Part shown: in pieces, positions 43,201-51,657 of the stretch
How positions within the stretch are numbered: position 1 is the first letter of the stretch
Layout of the letters: each line of letters starts with the position of its first letter
NCBI RefSeq assembly: GCF_000425385.1
Contig: NZ_KE384356.1
Coordinates: 442,380 to 506,379, forward strand
Direction of reading: 5' to 3'
Source: Pseudoduganella violaceinigra DSM 15887
GTDB lineage: Bacteria; Pseudomonadota; Gammaproteobacteria; Burkholderiales; Burkholderiaceae_D
DNA: 64,000 bases
Translations under genes and position numbers: made by a program
The notes under the pieces: generated by a model
What the model was told of the DNA's origin: nothing
Seen by the model: the letters and a program-made list of their open reading frames with translations, nothing else
Databases searched by the model: none

Positions 43201-46200
43201 ATGCGCCCAATGGATATAACCCGCGACGAAGCCCGCGAAACTCCAGTCGCACCGGCCCCCGCATCTGCACCGGTACCAGCCGCTCTGCCCAACCAGCTGC
43301 CCTATGCGGTGGCGACGTGGCTGCAACGGGTGGATGCCGCCGCGCATCCCAAGCCCAAACTGGCCCCGGTCGACATCGACCCGAAACAGACCAACTACCG
43401 ATTGATTTACGTGCTGGCGCCCACCAGCGGCGGGCGCCATGTCGCGCTCTGCCTGTACAAGGCGCGCCTGAAGCCGAACGGCGACGTGGCCGCGGCCAGC
43501 CCGGTCAGCGAAGTGTTCTCCCTGCTGTCCGCCCCGCCGGCCTTCCTGGCGCCGGGCGACGAGGACCTGGTGCGCTTCTTCGTGGCCATGCGCAGCGGCC
43601 CCAATTCCCAGACCGGCAGCGCGACCGAGCCGCGCGGCAAGATCGGCGCGGCCCTGCTGCAAATGCTGTCCGAGCAGGAAAAGTTGCTCTGGGCAAATTC
43701 CTGGTCGGATGTCGGCAACGGCCTGGTGTATCCGATGAAGGCGGGCGCCATGCGCAATGCCAGCCTGGCCTGGCGCGAAGAAGGCAAGGGCTTGCGCCTG
43801 GGCTGGCAGGTCGATGTGCCGGAGGGGGCCCGCCACCATGGCGCCGACCAGATCGACTATATGCTGCCGACCGAGCCGCCGTGGTTTATCGACAATCTGT
43901 CCACCGGCGTGCTGCAGCTGAACCAGGGCGGCACCACGATTCCGCTGGCCGACTTGCAAGCCCTGGTGGCGCAGGCGCCGTTGCTGATGCCAAGCGATAA
44001 GATGCGCGTGTCCCAGCTGCTGCTGGCGCATGGCTTGCAGCAGCTGATGCCGCTGCCCCAGCCGCTGCCGCAGCGCGTACGCAGCGACGTCAAGCCGCGC
44101 CCTATCCTGGTGCTCGATGCGGCCCAGCTGGCCGACGGCACCCTGCAGCGCTGGAACGACTATGCCGTCCTGTCTTACGACTATGACGGCGAGCGGGTGT
44201 CGTTCGATCCGTCGCAGCGCGTGGTGCGCCAGCGCGGCGAGGTGACCGAGATCATCCAGCGCGATGAGGCCGCCGAGGCGGCTGCGCTGGACACCCTGAC
44301 CCAGCTGGGCTTCCGCAAGCCGACCGCCCTGCCGCTGTCGAGCGTGCGCGGTGGCTTGCTGCTGGCGAACCAGGCCGACTGGATCCGGTTCGCCGAATCC
44401 GGCATCGAGGAGCTGCTGGCGGCCGGCTGGCGCGTCGAGAAATCGGTGAAGTACCGCTACGATATGGTGGCGGTCGAGGATTGGTATGCCGAGGTGGAGG
44501 AGGACACGTCCGACAACGGCAGCACCTGGTTCGACCTGGAGCTGGGCATCACCATCAATGGCGAGCGCGTGCCGCTGCTGCCGGTGCTGGTGCAGATGAT
44601 ACGCAACTTCCCCAACGATTTCGGCCCGAAGGCGCTGGCGATGCACGGCGAGGCCGACCAGATGCTGGCCGCGCTGCCGGACGGCACCCGCGTGGCCCTG
44701 CCATGGAACCGCCTGAAGCCCATCCTGGCGACGATCGGCGAACTCTACTTCAGCGAGAAGATCCGCCATTCGGTGCGCATGTCCTCGCTGGATGCGGCGC
44801 GCCTGGACGAGCTGTCGCGCAATGTCGACTTCCAATGGACGGGCGGCGAAGCGCTGCGCGACATGGGCCGCAAGCTGAACCAGTTCTCCTCGGTGCAGCG
44901 GGTGGCCACCCCGGCCGGCTTGCAGGCGACCCTGCGCGATTACCAGAGCGACGGCCTGAGCTGGATGCAATTCCTGCGCGAGTACAATTTCGGCGGCATC
45001 CTGGCCGACGATATGGGCCTGGGCAAGACGGTGCAGACCCTGGCCCACATCCTGGTGGAAAAGGAAGCGGGACGCCTCGACCACCCGGCCCTGGTGATCG
45101 CGCCAACCAGCCTGATGAACAATTGGCAGGATGAAGCCGCCCGCTTCGCCCCCGACCTGAAGGTGCTGCTGCTGCAAGGCAAGGACCGCGCCGAACTGTT
45201 CGAGGATATCCCGCAAGCCGACCTGGTGCTGACCACCTACGCCCTGCTGCCGCGCGACGAGGAAAAGCTGCGCGAGCACGATTTCCACCTGGTGATCCTG
45301 GACGAGTCGCACTACATCAAGAACACGCGCTCCAAGGCGGCCCAGAGCGCCGGCCTGCTGCGCGCGCGCCACCGTCTCTGCCTGTCCGGCACGCCGCTGG
45401 AAAACCACCTGGGCGAGCTGTGGTCGCAGTTCCACTTCCTGCTGCCGGGACTGCTGGGCGACGAGAAGACCTTCAACAGCAGTTTCCGCCATCCGATCGA
45501 GCGCCAGGACGACCCGCAGCGGCGCCAGCTGCTGAACCGCCGCATCAAGCCGTTCCTGCTGCGGCGGACCAAGGACAGCGTGGCGAAGGAGCTGCCGCCG
45601 AAGACCGAGATGGTGCGCAAGGTGGAACTGTCGGGCGCGCAGCGCGACCTGTACGAAACCGTGCGGCTTGCCATGGACCAGAAAGTGCGCGAGGAGATCG
45701 ACCGCAAAGGGGTGGCCCGCTCCCAGATCGTGATCCTGGAAGCGTTGCTCAAGCTGCGCCAGGTCTGCTGCGACCCGCGCCTGGTGAAGAGCACCAAGAA
45801 GGCGGCCGCCACCGGCTCGGCCAAGCTGATCGACCTGATGCAGATGATCGAGGATCTGCTGGAAGAGAAGCGCAAGATCCTGGTGTTCTCGCAATTCACC
45901 TCGATGCTGGAGCTGATCGAGGAAGAGCTGGAAGCGCGCGACATTCCGTACGCCATCCTGACCGGCGAAACGCGCGACCGCGGCGCCCAGGTGGCGGCCT
46001 TCCAGCAAGGCGCGGTGCCGATTTTCCTGATCTCGCTGAAAGCCGGCGGCGTGGGCCTGAACCTGACCGCGGCCGATACCGTGATCCATTATGATCCATG
46101 GTGGAACCCGGCCGCCGAGAACCAGGCCACCGACCGCGCCTGGCGCATCGGCCAGGACAAGCCGGTCTTCGTCTACAAGCTGATTGCCAAGGGCACGCTG

Positions 46201-46332
46201 GAAGAAAAGATCCAGCTGCTGCAGCAGAAGAAATCGGACCTGGCGCAATCGGTGCTGGCCGAAGGCGAATCGCAGAAGATGGCGCTGACCCAGGAAGACC
46301 TGCAACAGATCTTCGCACCTTTACAGGATTGA
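43201..46332 (+). CDS. SNF2-family DEAD/DEAH helicase
   Basis: 1043 aa; an ATG at 43210 is an equally possible start. The N-terminal half (to about residue 560) has no recognised domain. The SNF2 motor follows: DDMGLGKTVQTLAHIL (Walker A), LDESHYIKN (DEAH-like), SGTPLENHLGELWSQFHFL, then the helicase C lobe KILVFSQFTSMLELIEEEL and TDRAWRIGQDKPVFVYKLI. Bacterial SNF2 proteins (RapA/HepA relatives) remodel RNA polymerase or DNA-protein complexes. Its stop is 1 nt before the start of a sensor kinase, an unusual pairing. Confidence 0.92.
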   Translation: MRPMDITRDEARETPVAPAPASAPVPAALPNQLPYAVATWLQRVDAAAHPKPKLAPVDIDPKQTNYRLIYVLAPTSGGRHVALCLYKARLKPNGDVAAASPVSEVFSLLSAPPAFLAPGDEDLVRFFVAMRSGPNSQTGSATEPRGKIGAALLQMLSEQEKLLWANSWSDVGNGLVYPMKAGAMRNASLAWREEGKGLRLGWQVDVPEGARHHGADQIDYMLPTEPPWFIDNLSTGVLQLNQGGTTIPLADLQALVAQAPLLMPSDKMRVSQLLLAHGLQQLMPLPQPLPQRVRSDVKPRPILVLDAAQLADGTLQRWNDYAVLSYDYDGERVSFDPSQRVVRQRGEVTEIIQRDEAAEAAALDTLTQLGFRKPTALPLSSVRGGLLLANQADWIRFAESGIEELLAAGWRVEKSVKYRYDMVAVEDWYAEVEEDTSDNGSTWFDLELGITINGERVPLLPVLVQMIRNFPNDFGPKALAMHGEADQMLAALPDGTRVALPWNRLKPILATIGELYFSEKIRHSVRMSSLDAARLDELSRNVDFQWTGGEALRDMGRKLNQFSSVQRVATPAGLQATLRDYQSDGLSWMQFLREYNFGGILADDMGLGKTVQTLAHILVEKEAGRLDHPALVIAPTSLMNNWQDEAARFAPDLKVLLLQGKDRAELFEDIPQADLVLTTYALLPRDEEKLREHDFHLVILDESHYIKNTRSKAAQSAGLLRARHRLCLSGTPLENHLGELWSQFHFLLPGLLGDEKTFNSSFRHPIERQDDPQRRQLLNRRIKPFLLRRTKDSVAKELPPKTEMVRKVELSGAQRDLYETVRLAMDQKVREEIDRKGVARSQIVILEALLKLRQVCCDPRLVKSTKKAAATGSAKLIDLMQMIEDLLEEKRKILVFSQFTSMLELIEEELEARDIPYAILTGETRDRGAQVAAFQQGAVPIFLISLKAGGVGLNLTAADTVIHYDPWWNPAAENQATDRAWRIGQDKPVFVYKLIAKGTLEEKIQLLQQKKSDLAQSVLAEGESQKMALTQEDLQQIFAPLQD

Positions 46333-46333
46333 C

Positions 46334-47365
46334 ATGCTGAGCGCTCAACACTATCGCCAGATCCTCGACCTCAGTAGCGACGTGCATTGGATGCTGGACT
46401 GCGATAGTGGCCAGCTGCTGTACGTCAGCCCATGCGCCGAAGCGCTGTTCGGCTACCTGCCGGAGCGCGCGCAGCAGGTGGCGGAAAGCCTGATGGGCGA
46501 ACTGCCTGCGCGGCTGGAAGCCTACACCTCGGGCGATACCACCCGCCGCCACACCGTGCGCGAAGCCGAACTGGCGGGCCGCGACGGCGTGCCGATCCCG
46601 GTGGAAATCGAATCGACCCTGGTGCCGGATGTGGAAAGCGGCGCGCTGCGCCTGGTGGGCACGGTGCGCGATATCCGCGAGCGCGCCGAGCGCGAGCGGC
46701 AGCAGAAGAAATTCGCATCGATGGTGTCGCACGAATTCCGCACGCCGCTGTCGACCATCGACGGCGCCATCCAGCGCCTGGAGATGACCTCCGCCAACGC
46801 CGACGAGAATACCAAAAAGCGCTACCGCAAGATCCAGACGGCGGTCGACCGCCTGCTGGAACTGATCAACGAATACCTGAGCCCGGAGCGCCTGGCCAGC
46901 ATCGGCCGCAAGCGCCAGGCGGACGAGGTGTCGCCGCAAGCCTTGCTGGAGACGGCGGCCGAGCAGGCGCGCCAGCGCCGCCCTGGCATCAGCGTGCGCG
47001 CGGAAGGCTTGCCGCAGTGGATGCGTTGCGATCCGCAAGGCATGCGTTTGTGTCTGGATATACTTTTGGACAATGCGCTCAAATACACCAGCGATAACGT
47101 TGCGATAGAATTACATGGCAGGAAAGCCAGCGAAGGCGGGGTGGAGCTGCTCGTCATCGACCATGGCGCCCCCGTTCCGGATGATGAGCTAGGCAAACTC
47201 TTCGACAAGGGTTACCGAGGCAAGGCTGCCGCTGGGCATGCCGGTTCCGGCCTCGGCCTTTACATGGCCAGGAATGTTGTCGAGGTCCACGGCGGCACAC
47301 TGTCTGTGGAAAATTTGCCAGAAAGCGGCAAGAAATTTCGGATTTGGCTCCCGATCGCTGCTTAA
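46334..47365 (+). CDS. PAS-domain sensor histidine kinase
   Basis: 343 aa with no membrane segment, so cytoplasmic. An N-terminal PAS domain (residues about 5-120, QILDLSSDVHWMLDCDSGQL) precedes the dimerisation domain with phosphoacceptor H133 (ASMVSHEFRTPLSTID) and the ATPase domain (ILLDNALKYTS, AGSGLGLYMARNVVEVHGG). It starts 1 nt after the SNF2 helicase stop and is followed after 87 nt by an OmpR-type regulator, its likely partner. The signal is unknown. Confidence 0.92.
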   Translation: MLSAQHYRQILDLSSDVHWMLDCDSGQLLYVSPCAEALFGYLPERAQQVAESLMGELPARLEAYTSGDTTRRHTVREAELAGRDGVPIPVEIESTLVPDVESGALRLVGTVRDIRERAERERQQKKFASMVSHEFRTPLSTIDGAIQRLEMTSANADENTKKRYRKIQTAVDRLLELINEYLSPERLASIGRKRQADEVSPQALLETAAEQARQRRPGISVRAEGLPQWMRCDPQGMRLCLDILLDNALKYTSDNVAIELHGRKASEGGVELLVIDHGAPVPDDELGKLFDKGYRGKAAAGHAGSGLGLYMARNVVEVHGGTLSVENLPESGKKFRIWLPIAA

Positions 47366-47452
47366 GGGTTGCGCAGCCCGTGACCAACCGTGATAATTCT
47401 TTGACGCAAGTCCTAAACCCCGGCTTGCGACAGAATGGAAAATGGCGCATCA

Positions 47453-48133
47453 ATGACGCAAATACTGATCGTGGAAGACAACCTGGAATACGCCGAGGAG
47501 ATGGCGGATTTCCTGGCGGAGCTTGGCCACGTAGTTCACACCACCAATAACGCCCAGGAAATGTGGTCCGCCCTCAGCCAGGGCACCGTGGGCGTGGTCG
47601 TGCTCGACCTGGGCCTGCCGGATGAGGATGGTTTCAACGTCATCCCGCGCATGCGCCAGTTGTATCCGCAGATCGGCCTGCTGGTGCTGACCGGCCGCGT
47701 GGCTTTCGATTCCCGCATCATGGGTCTGCGCCTGGGCGCCGACCATTACCTGACCAAACCGATCAAATTCCCGGAACTGGCCGCGCATATCGAGGCGCTG
47801 GACCGCCGCGTCGGGCCGCAGGAAGCGATTCCCGTGCCGAGCAAGTGGACCCTGCGGGTCTCGGCGCGCCAGCTGGAACTGCAGGGCCAGGCGATTACCC
47901 TGACCGAGAAAGAATGCAACTTCCTGCACCTGCTGACGATTAATACCCGTCCCGTGCCGCGCCAGGTGATCGTGGCCGGGATCGGCGGCGACGATCCGGA
48001 CGCCGGCCGCCGCGTCGACATGCTGGTGTATCGCCTGCGCAAAAAAGCGCGCAGCGGCCTGGGCCAGGATCTGCCCCTGCGTTCGGCCTACGGCGAGGGC
48101 TATAGCCTGTCCGCCAGCTTCAATCTTTCCTAA
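47453..48133 (+). CDS. OmpR-family response regulator
   Basis: 226 aa from the ATG at 47453 (MTQILIVEDNLEYAEEMADF); an in-frame ATG at 47435 would add six residues. D52 in VVLDLGLPDEDG is the phosphoacceptor, with K in HYLTKPIKFPEL as the switch lysine. The C-terminal winged helix is plain (ITLTEKECNFLHLL, VDMLVYRLRKKA). Most likely partner of the cytoplasmic PAS kinase just upstream; targets unknown. Confidence 0.9.
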   Translation: MTQILIVEDNLEYAEEMADFLAELGHVVHTTNNAQEMWSALSQGTVGVVVLDLGLPDEDGFNVIPRMRQLYPQIGLLVLTGRVAFDSRIMGLRLGADHYLTKPIKFPELAAHIEALDRRVGPQEAIPVPSKWTLRVSARQLELQGQAITLTEKECNFLHLLTINTRPVPRQVIVAGIGGDDPDAGRRVDMLVYRLRKKARSGLGQDLPLRSAYGEGYSLSASFNLS

Positions 48134-48163
48134 TTGGGGACAGAGCGGGGTAAAATAGCGGCC

Positions 48164-48868
48164 ATGGCCCGCTTACCCCGTCTGATCGTCCCGCACCAAG
48201 CCCATTACCTCATCCAGCGTGGCCTGCATGGCCAGGAAGTCTTTCGCCATGCGGAGGATTACACCGCCTTTTTAGCCTGGCTGCGCGCCGCCGCGCGCCA
48301 GTACAAGGTGGCGGTGCACGCCTATACCCTGTTGCCGGGCGAAGTCCATCTCCTGGTGACGCCCAGCGACGAGGAGGGACTGGGCGGGATGGTGCAGTGG
48401 CTGGGGCGCCACTATGTCCCCTATTACAACCAGAAGTACGGCCGTGCCGGCACGCTGTGGGCGGGACGCTATAAGACGGCGGTGGTGGACGCCGACAATT
48501 ACCTGATGGCCTGTAGCCGCTACATTGAATTGGCGGCGGTGCGCGCCGGGTTGGCCGCAGCCCCGGAGCACTATCCCTGGTCGAGCTATCCGCACCATGC
48601 CGGCATCAAGCCGGAAGGCACCGTCACCGACCATCCGGTGTATTGGGCGCTGGGCAATACGCCCTTCCAGCGCGAGGCGGCGTATATCGAATTGGCGGCG
48701 CAGGGGCTGCGGGCCACCGACTTGCGCGCCATCGAGGCGGCCGTGCTCAAGGGCTGGCCCCTGGGCTCGGACAAGTACAAGGCGGATTTGCAGAAGAGGA
48801 TGCAGCGGCAGGTACTGCCGGCGAAGCGCGGGCGGCCGTTCAAACAGAAGCCGCCCGCCGAAGTGTAA
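48164..48868 (+). CDS. REP-associated tyrosine transposase (RAYT) with altered HUH motif
   Basis: 234 aa from the ATG at 48164; the preceding open frame from a TTG at 48134 is rejected. Y1-transposase features: RLIVPHQAHYLIQRG, GRAGTLWAGRYKTAVVD and SRYIELAAVRAGL, where Y120 is the expected catalytic tyrosine. The HUH box, normally HVH, reads G-E60-V-H62 (LLPGEVHLLVTP), so the first histidine is a glutamate. The C-terminal ~90 residues are basic and end in KRGRPFKQKPP. RAYTs are single-copy, domesticated relatives of IS200-type transposases tied to REP palindromes. No terminal repeats or second IS gene flank it. ggggacagagcggggt upstream resembles REP heads. Confidence 0.85.
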   Translation: MARLPRLIVPHQAHYLIQRGLHGQEVFRHAEDYTAFLAWLRAAARQYKVAVHAYTLLPGEVHLLVTPSDEEGLGGMVQWLGRHYVPYYNQKYGRAGTLWAGRYKTAVVDADNYLMACSRYIELAAVRAGLAAAPEHYPWSSYPHHAGIKPEGTVTDHPVYWALGNTPFQREAAYIELAAQGLRATDLRAIEAAVLKGWPLGSDKYKADLQKRMQRQVLPAKRGRPFKQKPPAEV

Positions 48869-48881
48869 AGAATTCCGACAC
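48863..48881. promoter_or_regulatory. Second copy of the PEP-CTERM operon upstream motif
   Basis: GTGTAAAGAATTCCGACAC matches the motif at 51639-51657 in 18 of 19 bases. Here it overlaps the RAYT stop codon and the first arm of the hairpin at 48873-48900, downstream of the metalloprotease. No promoter for a neighbouring gene is apparent, so it may be a relic or a terminator part. Confidence 0.45.
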
Positions 48882-48900
48882 GGCGGCTGCCGTGCCGGAA
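48873..48900 (-). terminator. Hairpin terminator after the metalloprotease operon
   Basis: 12-bp arms ttccgacacggc and gccgtgccggaa (one mismatch) with loop ggct. Read on the minus strand, the stem is followed by ttcttt, so it looks like an intrinsic stop for the operon ending at 48912. It also lies just after the RAYT stop on the plus strand. Confidence 0.6.
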
Positions 48901-48911
48901 GCTAGAACCAA

Positions 48912-50399
48912 TTACCAGCCGATATCCTTCAGCAATGGCAGCGTCAGATCCTTTGGCGACACCAGGACGGTGCCCAGGTCAGGATTGATGTTCGGTTCCA
49001 TCAGCAGGTTGGGCGTCGCGGTCACGTCCCAGTGCGACACGGACGAGCCAGGAGCCAGCGTGGCCGGGCTGTACAGCAACGGACGGCCCGCTTTATCCGC
49101 ACCGGCAATACGGGCCGCATCGACGCCGAAAGCGATGCTCACGGCACCTGGCGCGCCACGCGAACCATACTTGGCGGCCGCCGCAGCTGCCGCCACCAGG
49201 GCTTGGCCGTCGGCCTGGGTAATGCCGGCCGCCGCAATCGTCACGCTCGCATCGGTGCCGCCCGGGGCGATCGCACCCGCCGCGTTGTTGTACAGGATGG
49301 CGCCGATCGCGCCGGCGTTCTGTGCATTCTTCACTTTTTGCACAAAGGCACAGGCACCGCGGCTGATCAGGGCAACCTTGCCTTTGACGGCCGTGGCGTT
49401 GGCGGCATTGAACGGGTCGCAGCCCGGACCGGTTTCACCCGGCTGGGTGGCCACCACCGCGACCGAACCCCAGGCGCCGGAACTCGGCAGTGGGGCGCCG
49501 AAGCTGGCCGTGTTGAAGTCGATTTGCGGCAGCGTGCCGGCCGGGCTGTACTGGTTCAGCACGGGCAGGTGGCGCAGCATGCTGGCGCCAGCCACCGCGT
49601 TCGGGCCGGTCCAGGCCAGCTTCAGCGGATTGATCGCGGAAGCCTTGCGCTCGGCGGAAGTCATTTTCAGCCAGCTCTTGCCGCTGGTGTTGTCGTACAT
49701 GAACTCTTCCCATGGGCTCGGCAGGCCATCTTCGGTATAGGCGGTGAAGTCGGCATTGACGCGTTTACCGCTGCTGGTGCTGGTCAGACCGAGCGAGAAG
49801 CCGAGGCCGTGGCCCAGTTCGTGCAGCAGGGTTTCGACGAAGTTCACGTCGGCGCCGGCCTTGCCGTCCAGGCCCAGGTAGAAGGCGCTGCCGGCCAGGC
49901 AGTCAGGCTTGCCCAGGTTGATGTTGAACTGGGTCTTGATGTCCGCATCGGCATAGCCGGTGCCGTCGTCGGGCGTGCCTTCGCTCAGGTTGACGCCGGC
50001 CAGCTTATTGGCCAGCGCTTGCGGATACCAGATGCCCGGTTTGCCGCCGGCGAAATCGTGCCAGAAGTTATACGCGCCAGCGCTGCCCAGGGTCGCGGAG
50101 CCGGCCGTGCAGGTCAGCGGTTCCCAGCCGGCGCTGACCTTGATGGTGACGTTGCTGTCCAGGTTCTTTTCCCAGATATCGGCCACGTAGCGGTAGACGT
50201 TATAGCGCTGCTGGCCCAGGGTGGTGCCAGGGTTGCCGCCGACCGGCGCCACTGGGGTGGGATCGTTGAAGCCGACGCCTGGGGCATCGCGGCTGGTGAT
50301 GACAATCGTCGCTGCCGAGGCGCTAAAGCAGGCCAGTGCGGCGGCGCCGGCGATCAGGGTACGTACAAAACGTGGTGCAATATTCTTGTTGGTCGCCAT
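48912..50399 (-). CDS. Secreted zinc metalloprotease with protease-associated (PA) domain
   Basis: 495 aa with a signal peptide (ends ASAATI, about residue 30). The zinc motif is H193-E-L-G-H197 in LLHELGHGLGFSLG. The third metzincin ligand position (HExxHxxGxxH) is a leucine, so the third ligand must lie elsewhere. A PA domain follows at about residues 320-430 (VKGKVALISRGACAFVQKV, GAIGAILYNNAAGA). The C-terminal part ends VSPKDLTLPLLKDIGW. It is the third gene of an operon with a PEP-CTERM protein and is expected outside the cytoplasm. The substrate is unknown. Confidence 0.82.
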   Translation of the reverse strand: MATNKNIAPRFVRTLIAGAAALACFSASAATIVITSRDAPGVGFNDPTPVAPVGGNPGTTLGQQRYNVYRYVADIWEKNLDSNVTIKVSAGWEPLTCTAGSATLGSAGAYNFWHDFAGGKPGIWYPQALANKLAGVNLSEGTPDDGTGYADADIKTQFNINLGKPDCLAGSAFYLGLDGKAGADVNFVETLLHELGHGLGFSLGLTSTSSGKRVNADFTAYTEDGLPSPWEEFMYDNTSGKSWLKMTSAERKASAINPLKLAWTGPNAVAGASMLRHLPVLNQYSPAGTLPQIDFNTASFGAPLPSSGAWGSVAVVATQPGETGPGCDPFNAANATAVKGKVALISRGACAFVQKVKNAQNAGAIGAILYNNAAGAIAPGGTDASVTIAAAGITQADGQALVAAAAAAAKYGSRGAPGAVSIAFGVDAARIAGADKAGRPLLYSPATLAPGSSVSHWDVTATPNLLMEPNINPDLGTVLVSPKDLTLPLLKDIGW

Positions 50400-50403
50400 G
50401 GGC

Positions 50404-50829
50404 TTACTCCGTTACTGGGGTGACGTGCTGGTTGACGTGGCTGTGGCCGGCTTGCGCAGCGGCCTCGGCACCTTCATGCGAATCGGTGCACTGTTTCTCC
50501 AGCGTGCCGTCGGCATTACGGACCACGACGGCGGAGCTCATGAATTCGTTCGTCACGCGTGCGCCGGTGGCGCCGGATTTATGGAACTTCAGTTGCGCGC
50601 GCGGCGCTGGTGCGGCAACGGCGGCACGCAACATGGTTTTCGCCACGACTTTCGGTTGCAGCGCTGCCAGTTCTTCTGCGGTCGGGGCACGCAGTTTGCC
50701 GGTTTCGGCATCGCGTACCACGGTCATCTTGTCTGCGGCTACTTGCTCTGTTTCCATTTCCTGGGCATGCAGCGGCAGTGCCGCGGCGAGTGCCAGACCC
50801 AGCATGCACGATTTAATCTTGATAGTCAT
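50404..50829 (-). CDS. Post-PEP-CTERM-like secreted hypothetical protein
   Basis: 141 aa with a signal peptide ending PLHAQE (about residue 22). The segment MTVVRDAETGKLRAPTAEEL resembles the 'post-PEP-CTERM-1' family of small proteins found next to PEP-CTERM genes; this name is from memory of the pattern and should be checked. The middle is Ala/Lys-rich and the C-terminus is His-rich (HSHVNQH). AAAGGA precedes the ATG. It lies 22 nt after the PEP-CTERM gene and 4 nt before the metalloprotease. Function unknown. Confidence 0.72.
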   Translation of the reverse strand: MTIKIKSCMLGLALAAALPLHAQEMETEQVAADKMTVVRDAETGKLRAPTAEELAALQPKVVAKTMLRAAVAAPAPRAQLKFHKSGATGARVTNEFMSSAVVVRNADGTLEKQCTDSHEGAEAAAQAGHSHVNQHVTPVTE

Positions 50830-50851
50830 TACTTTTCCTTTCGATGATGGG

Positions 50852-51496
50852 TCAGGCGGAGCGCTGGCGGCGACGCGCCGCGATCAGGCCAGCCAGGCCG
50901 GCGCCCAGCAACAGCATGGATGCCGGCTCAGGGACCGCAGCGACTTGCACGGAATCGACGCCGATGTAGTTGGCGGTGTCGGACAGTCCGGTGTAATTGA
51001 TGGCAAAGCGCGCCGTGGCGCCAGCGCCCTGGCTGGCGATGTTGAAGGTGTACTTGGCCCAGCCGTCGGTATTGACCACGAAGGATGGATTCACGGCGAA
51101 GTCAGCGATCTTGCTGCCGCCTTTGCTGACACCGAAAGACAGGGTGTCAAAGAAGCCGGCGTCGTTGGCGCCGCGCAGCCACAGCGTAACGACTGCGCCC
51201 GTGGCCGTGGTGAATTCGGGGGTAATCAGCCAGTTATTGATGGTGCCGCCGGCTACGCCGCTATTGTAATTGGCCGCAATATAGGAGTTGGCCGCACCTT
51301 GCTGGGCGCCGAACAGGCTTTGGTCGCCCTGGTACCAGCTACCCGTAATGCCAATTGGACTGCTGTTGTTGTTCAGCACCCATCCGGTAGCACCGATAGT
51401 TGCTACATCATCAAAATTCTGGGAAACCAGAACGCCGGCCTGGCTTGTGGCGGCCGCGCCTAGTAAAGCGAGGGTGCAAAGCGCTTTTTTCATCAT
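50852..51496 (-). CDS. PEP-CTERM sorting-domain protein
   Basis: 214 aa. A signal peptide ending SQAGV is followed by a choice-of-anchor-type beta-sandwich (residues about 25-185: NFDDVATIGATGWVLNN, FTTATGAVVTLWLRGAND). The C-terminus is the PEP-CTERM tripartite signal: VPEPASMLLLG, a hydrophobic helix, and AARRRQRSA. Exosortase EpsH-type enzymes recognise this signal in polysaccharide-making Gram-negative bacteria. No exosortase lies in this window. It is the first gene of the sigma-54-driven operon. Confidence 0.93.
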   Translation of the reverse strand: MMKKALCTLALLGAAATSQAGVLVSQNFDDVATIGATGWVLNNNSSPIGITGSWYQGDQSLFGAQQGAANSYIAANYNSGVAGGTINNWLITPEFTTATGAVVTLWLRGANDAGFFDTLSFGVSKGGSKIADFAVNPSFVVNTDGWAKYTFNIASQGAGATARFAINYTGLSDTANYIGVDSVQVAAVPEPASMLLLGAGLAGLIAARRRQRSA

Positions 51497-51561
51497 GTAA
51501 AGCCTCTCTAAGAATCGATTTGTTTTACTTCATGACAATACTTCTACGGCTGGAGCAAGTA

Positions 51562-51578
51562 AGCAATCTTTATGCCAA
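51562..51578 (-). promoter_or_regulatory. Sigma-54 promoter of the PEP-CTERM operon
   Basis: On the minus strand the bases read TTGGCAT-AAAGA-TTGCT, which matches the RpoN consensus TGGCAY-N5-TTGCW with the GG and GC pairs at the required spacing. Transcription would start near 51550, leaving a leader of about 55 nt before the ATG at 51496. Sigma-54 control of PEP-CTERM genes with a PrsK/PrsR-type system is known in other betaproteobacteria. Confidence 0.75.
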
Positions 51579-51638
51579 GGCAACATGTCATTGATTTGTA
51601 ATGAATTGTTAATATTGCGTTACGAGAAATGGAAGTAT

Positions 51639-51657
51639 GTGTAAAGAAATCCGACAC
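51639..51657. promoter_or_regulatory. Upstream activator-like motif for the sigma-54 promoter
   Basis: GTGTAAAGAAATCCGACAC has inverted ends (GTGT/ACAC) and lies about 60 bp upstream of the -24 element, where enhancer-binding proteins such as PrsR usually bind. A near-identical copy lies at 48863-48881. The regulator gene is not in the window. Confidence 0.6.

Noticed and set aside
48134-48900. Complete insertion sequence around the RAYT gene.
   Set aside because: No target duplication, terminal repeats or second IS gene was seen; RAYTs are normally single-copy chromosomal genes.
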